Origin: Sialis fuliginosa
Lineage: Eukaryota > Arthropoda > Insecta > Megaloptera > Sialidae
Reading direction: 5' to 3'
Length of the DNA: 64,000 bases
NCBI GenBank assembly: GCA_961205875.1
Contig: OY540809.1
Location: forward strand, 11,048,267-11,112,266
The notes below the pieces were generated by a model. The model saw nothing but the letters and a program-made list of their open reading frames with translations. It ran no database searches and had not been told where the DNA came from. How positions within the stretch are numbered: position 1 is the first letter of the stretch; each line of letters starts with the position of its first letter. This document shows, piece by piece, positions 48,646 through 60,122 of the stretch. The translations under genes and the position numbers were made by a program.

Positions 48646-49013
48646 ATGTCCTGCAAATACAGAAAATGTGCAGTGAAAGTGTGCAAAGAAAGTTCAAATA
48701 TGAAACCTACCATACAAATGCACCGGTTTACAAAAAAAAACAGAACCTACAAAATATATGGCTGGGGAACATAAACGAAATAGATTTATTTAATTTAACA
48801 AAATCAAAATTAAGTAGTTTAATGATATGCGATAAGCACTTTTCCACATTTCAGTACGAGACGTCCGAGAGGAAAAAATTAAATTTTAATGCAGTGCCAA
48901 CATTAAATTTACAGTCAAGTATAGAAGTAAATTCCAATCTAACGCCATCATATTGCTTTGTGCCACAAACCATGACGAACATAGTTAACGAGAAAAACCG
49001 TATGTATAAGTAA
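48646..49013 (+). pseudogene. THAP zinc-finger gene, frameshifted
   Basis: An ATG at 48646, just after a TTTATTTAG acceptor, begins MSCKYRKCAVKVCKES with the first Cys pair of a C2CH THAP domain and continues to HRFTKK. That frame stops at 48772. The rest of the domain (NIWLGN, MICDKHF with the Cys-x2-His pair, then AVPTL) is in another frame that stays open to 49011. The switch falls in or beside a run of nine A (48732-48740). THAP domains bind DNA and are common in transposase-derived regulators. A donor-like AAAAG/GTAAGT near 48180 suggests a short 5' exon. No downstream effector domain is seen before an AATAAA near 49460. Either a decayed copy or a sequence indel; both are possible. Confidence 0.7.
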
Positions 49014-49910
49014 TATTTTTTTTAAAACACGACAGTCAAATTACTTATATTTATTTTGAATGATTGTATGTATGCAATTAATTCATATACTGTATTTCAC
49101 AGAAAAAGAAAATAAGTATTTGAGATTTAATGTAGGCTAAGGATTTAAAATTATTTTTGAAATTTTTAAGCAAGTACTGTAAAAATCTACATGTTATATT
49201 TATATGAATTTCAAAAATTCTAATTGTATTTTTATAATATTGTTTGTTGTTTTATAATTATTACTACATTATCATTAATTGTGCCTATGATTAAATTAAT
49301 TATACCTGTCTATATATATCTGTTAATTGTTGTTTGTTTGATTTTAATATTATTAATGTTCTTACTGTTATAAAATTTGTTTGTGTACCTGTATATTTTA
49401 TATAGAATATGTATATAATATAATATTTTTTGTACTGTATAATATATGTATATAATTTTTTTTAATAAAATCAGTTAATATTAATATAACCTATTATTTT
49501 AAATGCATTAAAACATTTTCAGAAAATTTTCAACATGATAACTTTGTATTACTACTGATAATATAAAAATATATTAAATAAAATAATAATTATATAATAA
49601 ATAATTTAATTTATAAATCCCGCTGATGATTTTAGTTTTCATATTAAACGCTAGATGGACAAAATTATATTTTTATGAATAGCCCTTCTTTTATTTTTTA
49701 GTTCATATGAACGAACCCTAGAGGCGCTGTGGCCATAATATTTAACATTATATGTCCCTTCTACTTGTATATGTTCTGTGGAAGAAAGGAAATTGTAAAC
49801 GGAAATGGTTGTATAGGCTGCGGATTAAGTAGTAGTTGCATTCGTTGCATTATTTTATTACAAATAGTAAACGTATCCATGCAACACATGCAACCATAGA
49901 TAGAAACTCC
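49014..49910. other. THAP 3' region and spacer
   Basis: AT-rich DNA with an AATAAA near 49460. A copy of the block seen at 47999 lies near 49704. The 88-codon minus-strand frame at 49761-50027 runs into the MITE that follows and is not supported as a gene. Confidence 0.5.
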
Positions 49911-49919
49911 CACAGGAAC

Positions 49920-50457
49920 CAAGGTTAGTAAAGTACAAGGTTGCCTCATAACTCTGTGCGGGGAGTGGCATGAGACGGGAGATTGCGTCATCGTGAGGAA
50001 CTCTTTGACATTATAAATGGCTGTCAAACTATATTTACTCTTTATTTTAGTTAAGCTGATTTATTGTAAGTTGTTTTTAAATATTTTCATTTGATATTGA
50101 TAGTGTACTGAGTTTTAAATCTAAATTTTTATTATTTTATTATTATAAACTATAGTTTTAAACAAGTGTTTTTTATGTGTAACCAAGAAATGTATTTTCT
50201 TTAAGCATTGATTTCTGACATCATTTTTAAATTTTTATGAAGAAATATTATATGTAATAATTTGTGCTTCTGTAATAAACAATAATATTTACTTTTTTTT
50301 AAATACAAATATCCAAAAATTCGAAATAATTTGAAAACAACTTTAATATATGAAACAACGTTTGAAAGGTTCCTCAGGCTGACGTCATCCGACGCAGCCG
50401 CTGATTGGTCAAAAAGTTATGAGACTACCTTGTCTTTATATACCTTGCACAGGAACT
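49920..50457 (+). mobile_element. MULE-like MITE, copy A, 9-bp TSD
   Basis: A 538-bp element beginning CAAGGTTAGTAAAGTACAAG and ending in the inverted complement (ACTACCTTGTC...ACCTTG). It is flanked by the exact 9-bp duplication CACAGGAAC (49911-49919 and 50458-50466). A 9-bp duplication is the signature of Mutator-like elements. No ORF. CCAAT-like GATTGGTCAA and a TGACGTCA site lie near the right end. Confidence 0.88.
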
Positions 50458-50541
50458 CCGTGCATTCCACAGAATAAAGCGAATAAAGATAGATACCTTC
50501 ATAGACATAAAGCATCTATCTATGGATACTTTGGTTTTTAG

Positions 50542-51068
50542 CAAGGTTAGTATATGTATAGGTTGCCTCATAACTTTTTGACCAATCACCGGCTGCGTGT
50601 GATGACGTCACCCTGAGGAACCTTTAAACGTTGTTTCATATATTAAGTTTTTTTTCAAATTATTTCGAATTTTTGGATATTTATATTTAAAAAAAGTAAA
50701 TATTATTGTTTATTACAGAAGCACAAATTATTACATATAATATTTCTTCATAAAAACTTTAAAATGATGTCAGAAATCAATGCTTAAAGAAAATACATTT
50801 CTTGGTTACACATAAAAAACACTTGTTTAAAACTATAATTTATAATAATAAAATAATACAAATTTAGATTTAAAACTCAGTACACTATCAATATCAAATG
50901 AAAATATTTAAAAACAACTTACAATAAATCAACTTAACTTAAAATAAAGAGTAAATATAGTTTGACAGCCATTTATAATGTCAAAGAGTTCCTCACGATG
51001 ACGCGTTCTCCCCTCTCATGCCACTCTCCGCCAGAGTTATGAGGCAACCTATTACTTTACTAACCTTG
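50542..51068 (-). mobile_element. MULE-like MITE, copy B, opposite orientation
   Basis: A 527-bp element that is the reverse complement of copy A over essentially its whole length. Its own 9-bp duplication is GGTTTTTAG (50533-50541 and 51069-51077). The two different duplications show two separate insertions, about 85 bp apart, which together make a ~1.15-kb palindrome able to fold back. Confidence 0.88.
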
Positions 51069-51077
51069 GGTTTTTAG

Positions 51078-51903
51078 GTTAGTCATTGTTGCGAAGTCCA
51101 TCTCTCAAGTTGTTTTTGGTTGTTTTCTCCTAATCTTGGTTTTTAGCACAGAGCATTAAAAATTAAATAAGGTACTGGCACCAGTCTTAGGTCATACCTC
51201 AGTGTTAAACTCTTGTTTAATTAAATGTACGAAATTAGAGCAATCTGGTTAATTTGCTGTTGCATTAACCGTTGAAGCTAGTCCCTTTATTCAAAGCACT
51301 GCCTAAAACAGACAGTCCTTTATTAATAGACACCTTCTTTCAATCGATCTCCTGTTGCTTTAGTCTTTTCCTTGTGCTCAGAGCTTGCTAAATCAAATAA
51401 ATGGAATTTGGTTAACATTGCAATATTTTCATCAGTCCTTTTTCTGTGACGCGGCCTCGTGATCCTTGAATTAGGCAGTTGATTGTTTCTTCATCAGACA
51501 AAACATGTTGCTTTGTTAATACGACAATGATGATATCACGATCCGTACCATGTATATCTACTGTGCATTGTTGAATATACATGGTGAATATAACGTGGGT
51601 TCTTGAAGAATATTTATTATTTTAAATTATATTTTTGGTGTTTTATATTACTAATTTACGAATTTTTCACAATTTATTTATTATTATATTATTATTCACT
51701 TATTTATTTTCTTTAAATATGTGTTTTGACGTGGAACAAATACCATATATTATAGTCTTGCATAAACTGTTTAATAATGAACAATATAATGTAGTAAAGA
51801 ATTGTATAGATTTGTTCTATTCCTTTTGGAAGGGCTACTGAATAAAGTGTTTATTTATTTATCTTGTTTTTATTCCATTTTCATCAATTGTTATGTATCT
51901 ATG

Positions 51904-51938
<35 letters not shown>

Positions 51939-53417
51939 GTAAGTATTACTACAATATATACTGTACCTATGTATTATGTATACCTGTGTAGATAAACAAG
52001 TATATATTATATATTAAAAATATAATGTACCTAGTAAAAAATTGTATGTTTCAACTATATTTTTCAAAAATCCTAAATAATAGTAAATAGTTATATTTTG
52101 TTAATTACATCATAAAAGTGAAATATTGTATGTTGTGTTTTTAAATACATCCCCGTTGTGATGTAATTCCCGCGCAAACGCTAATTGGTCAAGGAGCTAC
52201 TGAGCCTACCTCGTTTTTCCGAAGGTATTCTACCAGCCGATATATGCAACTGATGCAACTTTCCAAACAGTTAAATACCATATTAAATACCTAAATATTA
52301 TGGATTATAATAAAATCGCGTTTTTTATAAACGTTTAACATTGATAATATAAAAATCTTTGACTTAATTTATCTAATTTATTTTACATCCCTTTGATTTA
52401 ATTTTTTTATGGAAATTACTTTATTGTAGTAAAACAATGGATTTCAACTTTGCTAGAAGTTCACATGCGTACCGATAGATGCGTCCACGCAACGTTGTTT
52501 ACATATTTGTGATCGCCATATTTAACTTAAAAAACATGTTAGTCCTGTCAAATGTGAGAATGTGTCAAAAGTGCTTTAAATAATAAGATTTGAGACGATC
52601 CTAATAAATATTTTTATTTATATTGACTCCCATGTTTAAGGTAAGATTACATTTATTTCATTATTGTTTGTATAATCAACATTCTTTTATCGTCCGCGTA
52701 AATGACTCACCGATAGATATTACACATTTTATAAATTTATTAGATAATGCATTGATTATTTTGAATCATTTATGTATTTTTCATATTTTTATTGATATTG
52801 CCTAGTATTTGAATTGCTTTAAAGTATCAATTCTTTGTGATTAAAGGCATTAAAACGATTGTTCTATTTTTACTATTGCAACGAGACAAGTCTATTTTTC
52901 GTTAAAAATAGATAGCATATCTTAAATGTCTGAATTAAAAAATGTAAAAGTATGATATTATTATTATATAATGTGATAGTTAAGGAATTCTTTAATTCAT
53001 ATTCAAAGTTAAAATGCATAGAGGCACAGGGTGCAGGGTGTAAACATAGAGGCATAATGCAACAGAGACTGCGTAACTAGGGCGGAAAATTTTAAAGTGA
53101 CATAATAATAAAAAGCAAATAGTTTTTGAAGATTTTTTTAATGTTTTTATGTCTTAATTAAAATACAGTAGGGCCAATGTTTAATCGTTTGCTTCAGGGT
53201 GGGACATAAGCTATCAACTGTCTTGGGTGGTTGCTCGGAAAGACCTAAGTTTTTTGTTAGATTTATTCAGTAACGTGAAAAAATGGTTTGAGCTCGTTAA
53301 AGTTATCTCTGTTTTAATTAACAAAAATCATTTACTATTTCACAAAATCATGACTAATCATTAATCTTCAAAAGTAATAAAATTTTGTTGTCAAATTAAA
53401 AAAATCCAGATACATAT
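51078..53417. other. Intergenic DNA, no gene seen
   Basis: AT-rich and without a supported ORF. A TA dinucleotide run of about 30 bp lies at 51906-51935. The block at 52180-52215 (CTAATTGGTCAAGGAGCTAC) resembles a diverged end of the MULE-like MITEs. Nothing else is recognised. Confidence 0.55.
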
Positions 53418-53837
53418 ATTGCTTCCTTGCAATATCGGAGATACTAGAAGCTATGTGATCGTTTTAAAATGGGACAAACAAATTGTTCTCCGATTTCAAA
53501 ATTTTATATTTATCTTATCATTTCACGTCAAGATAAACACTTTTCGTTCCGTGTCTGTCTGTCAGTCCGTCCGTCTGTATGTGTGTCTGTCCCCTGAATT
53601 CTTGTCACACGCATAACTCATCAACCACTGAACCGATATTAATGAAACTTGGTTGGTTGGTTGGGTCTGGCTTGAGGACAGTCCCATTTCAAAATCATCA
53701 AAATTTTATGTAAGGGGAGGGGTGACATCCCAAAATATTTATTTTTTAAGATATCTCAAGAACGACATATGTTACGTGAAAATTTTATAGAATATTTTTT
53801 GTAGAGCATTAAATTTCCTATAATATAGGTCTACAAC
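53418..53837 (+). repeat. Left terminal inverted repeat of the composite element
   Basis: It pairs with 63250-63683 read in reverse. Strongly shared blocks are CACTTTTCGTTCCGTGTCTG, CATAACTCAT, CCACTGAACCGATATT and ATTTTATAGAATATTTTTTG. The pyrimidine-rich tetranucleotide part varies in length between arms. Short frames here are spurious. Confidence 0.85.
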
Positions 53838-54129
53838 AAAAATGATAAAATTAAATTGATGATAGCTTATTTCCTCTGTTAAAGTACTTACCTATGTTCC
53901 TATATAAAAATAAAATAGTGTTTTTTTTTGTGATAGTTAAATGAATATAATAAATCATTATCTACTTTCGTCAAGTTGATATTTCATCTCTTGTATAACA
54001 TAACCTAAAATTTCAGTTCAGTGTCGAATAGTTTTTGAGCTAAACTAATTAAAATGAGGGTTAGGTATCGAGTGATTTACGTGAATTTGGAAAAAATCAA
54101 AAGAACAATCCAAACAATGTATAAAACAC

Positions 54130-54560
54130 AAAGAATCTCCGGTAAAGACTGTCTCTGTGACTGGAAAAGTAATGGTGTAATTATTTTGGACACAAAGGGC
54201 ATTATCATGATTGACCATTTTTCAAAGTGAAATACTATAACTGAAAAATATTAAAAAATACCGTGTTCAAAGAAGAAAAAGGTGATTTTTCATCACGATA
54301 ACGCGCCAGCCTATTAATGTCGATTTGCAACTTCTAAAATTGAAAAAAAAATGGCTTCAAATTAGTTCCCTATACACCGTAATCATCTGATTTGCCCCCT
54401 CTGACCACCATCTGATTCAAAGGTAGAAAAAATACTTGGAAAACAAACATTTTTATGAAATGATGAAGTTTTAGTACTTGTAGAATCTTATTTTGCAGAC
54501 CTCGACATATTAGTCTATCAAGGGGGCATAACGAAGTGCTTCGAAAAGGTTATGTAAAAA
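54130..54560 (+). pseudogene. Decayed mariner-family transposase fragment
   Basis: Short stretches match the mariner catalytic region in changing frames: VTGKV, then FWDTKG around the first Asp, KKKVIFHHDNAPA around the second Asp, PP..DHHLI-like sequence near the third, and LGKQTF / ESYFADLD / YQGGITKC in the C-terminal part. Several frameshifts and stops break it up, so it is non-functional. It lies between the left inverted repeat and the satellite array, absent from the corresponding place on the right, so it is probably a secondary insertion. Confidence 0.75.
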
Positions 54561-54804
54561 AAAAACATCTGCTAAGTAAATGCACAGTGCTTCCTCGTGG
54601 TAAATTCACGAAACGTAGTAAATTATTCAATAATTAAAAAAAAACCGATAGTGTTTATATAAATTGCCTGGAATTGGTTAACCATTTAATTTTTATACAA
54701 TTTTACTAAAAAATATTAGTTCGAAATTTTTCTTAAAACGCACCTGATTATTTTTTCATAATTTTTAATTTTTTGGAAATTTCAATCTAAATCTAAATTT
54801 ATGC

Positions 54805-54930
54805 AAATGTCAGAATGACATTTAAAACGTCAAAATGACATTTAATACTATATATCCAAGCAATATCAATTAAGAAAAACAAAACACGAATTTTTAAAAT
54901 AAATTGAGATAAATCTTTGTAAGGGAATAT
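54805..54930 (+). repeat. Direct repeat bordering the satellite array (left copy)
   Basis: It contains units of CATTTAAAACGTCAAAATGA, then AAAACAAAACACGAATTTTT, ending GTAAGGGAATAT. The right copy, in the same orientation with more of the short units, is at 63081-63237, directly inside the right inverted repeat. Confidence 0.8.
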
Positions 54931-54945
54931 AATTATATAGAATAA

Positions 54946-56509
54946 GGTCTTCGGGCATTAGATAGTCTTAAAGATAATGGTGTAAGCTATATTTAAAAAA
55001 AAACTGGAGTCTGCTCGATCGCGCCAAGCTGACATATTAACTATTCAACTTATTTGTTAAATTTTCAATTTAAATTTCTTAATAATAGCCGAAGGCGCAC
55101 TCGAAGGTCTTCGGGCATTAGATAGTCTTAAAGATAATGGTGTAAGCTATATTTAAAAAAAAAAACTGGAGTCTCCTCGATCGCGCCAAGATGACATATT
55201 AACTATTCAACTTATTTGTTAAATTTTCAATTTAAATTTCTTAATAATAGCCGAAGGCGCACTCGAAGGTCTTCGGACATTAGATAGTCTTAAAGATAAT
55301 GGTGTAAGCTATATTTAAAAAAAAACTGGAGTCTCCTCGATCGCGCCAAGATGACATATTAACTATTCAACTTATTTGTTAAATTTTCAATTTAAATTTC
55401 TTAATAATAGCCGAAGGCGCACTCGAAGGTCTTCGGGCATTAGATAGTCTTAAAGATAATGGTGTAAGCTATATTTAAAAAAAAAGCTGGAGTCTACTCG
55501 ATCGCGCCAAGCTGACATATTAACTATTCAACTTATTTGTTAAATTTTCAATTTAAATTTCTTAATAATAGCCGAAGGCGTACTCGAAGGTCTTCGGGCA
55601 TTAGATAGTCTTAAAGATAATGGTGTAAGCTATATTTAAAAAAAAAACTGAAGTCTGCTCGATCGCGCCAAGATGACATATTAACTATTCAACTTATTTG
55701 TTAAATTTTCAATTTAAATTTCTTAATAATAGCCGAAGGCGCACTCGAAGGTCTCCGGGCATTAGATAGTATTAAAGATAATGGTGTAAGCTATATTTAA
55801 AAAAAAACTGGAGTCTCCTCGATCGCGCCAAGCTGACATATTAACTATTCAACTTATTTGTTAAATTTTCAATTTAAATTTCTTAATAATAGCCGAAGGC
55901 GCACTCGAAATATTAACTATTCAACTTATTTGTTAAATTTTCAATTTAAATTTCTTAATAATAGCCGAAGGCGCACTCGAAGGTCTTCGGGCATTAGATA
56001 GTCTTAATGATAATGGTGTAAGCTATATTTAAAAAAAAGCTGGAGTCTCCTCGATCGCGCCAAGCTGACATATTAACTATTCAACTTATTTGTTAAATTT
56101 TCAATTTAAATTTCTTAATAATAGCCGAAGGCGCACTCGAAGGTCTTCGGGCATTAGATAGTCTTAAAGATAATGGTGTAAGCTATATTTAAAAAAAAAC
56201 TGGAGTCTGCTCGATCGCGCCAAGCTGACATATTAACTATTCAACTTATTTGTTAAATTTTCAATTTAAATTTCTTAATAATAGCCGAAGGCGCACTCGA
56301 AGGTCTTCGGGCATTAGATAGTCTTAAAGATAATGGTGTAAGCTATATTTAAAAAAAAAACTGGAGTCTCCTCGATCGCGCCAAGATGACATATTAACTA
56401 TTCAACTTATTTGTTAAATTTTCAATTTAAATTTCTTAATAATAGCCAAAGGCGCACTCGAAGGTCTTCGGGCATTAGATAGTCTTAAAGATAATTGTGT
56501 AAGCTATAT
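54946..56509 (+). repeat. Satellite array, ~160-bp unit, left part
   Basis: Units begin GGTCTTCGGGCATTAGATAG at 54946, 55106, 55268, 55428, 55589, 55750, 55982, 56142, 56302 and 56463, a period of 160-162 bp. One truncated unit of about 70 bp lies near 55910. Variation is mainly in an A-run and a few single-base variants. Each unit holds a self-complementary GATCGCGC-like site and AAATTTTCAATTTAAATTT. The last unit is cut by the LTR element. Confidence 0.93.
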
Positions 56510-58601
56510 TGCGACGACTTGGCTGGATGGCTGTGTGAGTGTTGCACACGCCTCCTCACAGGTTTATCTCCTATGAGGAACCCCGTGTAAAATTTGAGAT
56601 AGACGTAGCATCCAAGATAAATCATCTATCTCGACGGGTGCCGCTTCATTGGATAAAATAGATAAAAAAACTATAGTAGCTGAATAAAAAAAATTCAATC
56701 GGAATATGTAAAGGCTTTGGTGACACGTAGCGAGACAAATTCTCTGCTACCAGTTGATCAGTTTTTAACAGACGATGACCAACAACCGCGAATAATATAG
56801 AATGCAAGATTGCGTAAAGTAAATAAATGAAATATAAAATTAAATAAATAAAATTTATACTTAAGGATAAAGTCCCTTACGAGTCACCAAGGATGTATAT
56901 AGCAGAATGACACAGTATTAAAACATACTAGGCCTGAGTAGTATTCCAGGGAATTCCAGTGTTTGTGAATCCTGGACTAAGAGGATGCTATTCCCTTATA
57001 AACACATGTCTTAATATTATACACGCATCTGAAAACTAAAACGTGATAAAGAAAATATAAAAAAAAATTCATAATAACAATTTATTGACTTTCGTAGAAT
57101 AAAATCACAATAAGAGATATAGAAATTTTCATCACATTCATAAATTACAATAATTCTAGTCTTTGGTTGAAATATAAATTTTAAATGTAGACTTGGTTAA
57201 TTTGACAAAGTTCTGAACTGGTAAATTTCTGAATAACAAATGTCAGAACTCAAATAATATAAACAAAATTCAAAATGGGAAGTAACACTGTTACACTCAC
57301 ACGTGAACAAGAAATATATAATTAATTATCGACAATACAGCATAAATAAATTTAAAAAAAAACTGTACGCACTGACAGCATGAACAAATTTCAAGTAAAA
57401 CGTCACTTAAGTACAGTCGCCATAGACAAACTTCAAAATAAATATTACTAGATAGAAATCTGTATTATCGGTAATTTTAAAATTCAAATTGAAATAACAC
57501 GTCAATGGAAATAATCTTAAATGCTTGCAATAGCTATTTAAATATAAGTACAAATAAATGTGAGTTGACATTCAACGTGAAGGCTCAAAACAAACATGAT
57601 AAATAAATGTAAACAGAATTAAATAGAAAGAGATACCTTGTATAACTGTGTGCGAAAATATAAAAACAACAAAGGATTAATTGCCTCGAAACAAACACTA
57701 CAAAAAACATTAGACTGAAAGTTATAAACATGAAATCTCAAAAAAAAAAAAAATTGTACAGCGTAGAACAAATACAAAATCCCGGAACGCCAACGTTCAA
57801 CGGAGAACAAAAAAAAAATCTACCATCTATACAAATCAAAATTCGGCCTTTCCCGATACAAAAGAGATTATCAACAAAACTAACTTTCATCTATAAAAAA
57901 AACCCGCTAAGCAATCTAACCCAAAAATACAAAACACATGTTATACACAATACTCAGCAATGTCCTTCACGATGTAGGAATGTAAAACCTAACCTCACAA
58001 AACTTAATGAAACAATTTAAACAATGAAATATAGCCTTAGCTTTTGAAATATGAAAATACATTATTAATGGAATGAAAATAGAGATAAAGAGATATGAGC
58101 AAATTAAGTTACATGTTACATACAAAATACAATATATAAAAAAAAACGTGTTTTCCCAAATTTATAAAGAGTCAAAAAATATATGTGTGAAATTGATACT
58201 TGGTACGTTTACATGTTCCCTCGATGTCCTGATGAATTCCAGGTTTACTGATGACATCTCAAATAATTGGATTCGGATTTGAGTTGGTGTTATAAATTTT
58301 CCTGCATCTCCATCTTAACAGAACGTCTGCCTCCTTCCGCGACGTTATCGGGAATTATCTCCCAAAACAATACGTCTGTCTTCTTCAGCGGCGATATCGA
58401 GAATAATTTAGCTTCCGTCTAATCAACTTGTGACTTAAATATATCAATCACTGCGCGTGCGCCTCGCAAAATGGGTGCGTTCACGCCTCCTAATGCTTCA
58501 ATCTAGCGACCTGCGTAATTTGTCATTTTGATATTGGACAAATACGTTTGATTGGTACGCCTTCAAAAAAAATGTGACGTGTGAAATTTAACAACGTCAC
58601 A
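56510..58601 (-). repeat. LTR, left copy (3' LTR in inferred orientation)
   Basis: It differs from the other LTR at only a few places: a short change just after the start (GGCTGGATGGC against GGTTGTTGGC) and an A-run of 12 against 11. The plus-strand open frames at 57730-58020 and 58073-58282 recur in both LTRs and show no recognisable protein. Confidence 0.85.
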
Positions 58602-59465
58602 GGCTCCGCCACCTGGGGATTGTTCAACCGCAGGGTGAACAATGATATAAATATTCCATGGGCAACATCATCTCCAAATAACCACTCCTCCGATGTCGAT
58701 AGTCCATTGACAACCAACCATAGATACATTTGGGTAAACTTCTTCTTCTCCTGACTGGCCTGTATGGATTTGGCTTCTGTTTCCTCCATGTCGCGATGAT
58801 CACACATAAAGGTCAATAGGGAAAACCTCACATCATAAATTACAACTTTCTTTCACCTACTTTAACATTAAGCAATAAATAATATCTCTTTAAATCTTTA
58901 ATATCTTTATAAACAATCTCTATAAACTCAATTTCAAAATACCTCGAGAACTTGTGAACCAGGTTGGGATACATCTAAAATTCCCTAGCTAACAAGTCTC
59001 TCACTCCGTACAGGGGAGTTCCTCTGTGTACTAAATCAAGGGTTGATCAAAAGGACCAAACCTCGTCTCTGCACAAAATGAAAGTCAATTACAAATTAAC
59101 AACAATGTTGGCTTCTGCAAAATGCCAAAATTCGTCAAGTTAAAAAAACAAGATACTTGAACCAAACAACAACAATTAATGACCCAAAAAATTTTACTTC
59201 CCAAACTCCTTTTTTTTTAAATTTAGTCGTGGTCAAAATCAAAATAATCTTACAAAGGTAAGTGATAAAAAATTTTTTTAAATTGTGATTCTCGATAACC
59301 CTAACCGATAGTAAAAAAAAACACGTTACAATAATACGCTAACTTCAAAGTACCTTTAAACATGACTCAAAGAAAATAGTAAAAAAAAATGACTAGAAAT
59401 TTATCTTTTCTTTAAAATAATAACTTGGTTACCTTTTCAAAACAATGTGTGCTTTTTGAGTGCAC

Positions 59466-59898
59466 TTATGACTTTGGATCAATAAGGTTAATATTTACAT
59501 TGGCTGACTGCGATTTATCCTCCATGTCTCCGCATTCGTCCACATCCCACAGATCATCACAAGACTCCAGTACCACGAACTCATAGCATTCAGCAAGCTG
59601 GTAGACAACTCCGAATGAAGCTCGGGACGGGTTCTGTATGATTTCCACCACGGGCAGGCCAGAATTGGATACCTGGTGGCACAGTTTGGTGTAGACAACT
59701 TCCGCTGTACCTTTTGTCACTGCAGTTCTCTTCGCTCTGCATCCTTCGACGACGGACTCCGTCAAACCATTGAACCCACAGCATCTTCAAGTGATGTATT
59801 TTGTACATCAACATAAGATGAAGTCCAAGGCCGGACCCGCATTTCGACGTAAGGACTCTGGCTTGAAGAACCTTGCGACAAGGTATGGCGCGTTCCAC
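59466..59898 (-). CDS. Internal open frames of the LTR element, unrecognised
   Basis: The best frame (59765-59466, 99 codons) contains SNSGLPVVEIIQNPSR, then FGVVYQLAECYEFVVLES and an acidic tail ending LIDPKS. A partly overlapping frame (59898-59590) gives a basic product. A third (58831-58523) contains KKKFTQMYLWLVVNGLSTSE then GDDVAHGIFISLFTLRLNN and runs into the LTR. Base composition is clearly GC-richer than the surroundings and looks like real coding sequence. No retroelement domain is seen. They may be captured host exons or remnants of a lineage-specific accessory gene. Frames are broken relative to each other, so introns or decay are likely. Confidence 0.35.
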
Positions 59899-60122
59899 AG
59901 ATGATCCTTGCTCCTTATGCTCCTTCGATGTGCTCTAAGACTTTGCTGTCTTATGGTGTTCTCACACTCATTAGTTTCTCTACAAAAAGGAAAATGTGAA
60001 TATCCAGGATTACAAAAGTTGTGTTAAAAAAAAATTCTCGGACAAAAAAAAAATTTTTTTTTTCTTCATTTATTTTTTTTTCCTTTTCAACACAGCTGAT
60101 CGCAAACCACGCTCTGCTACCA

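Noticed and set aside
57730-58282. Open frames in the LTR (and identical ones at 61365-61893) as genes
   Set aside because: They recur because the LTR is repeated, have biased Lys/Asn/Thr composition and match no domain.
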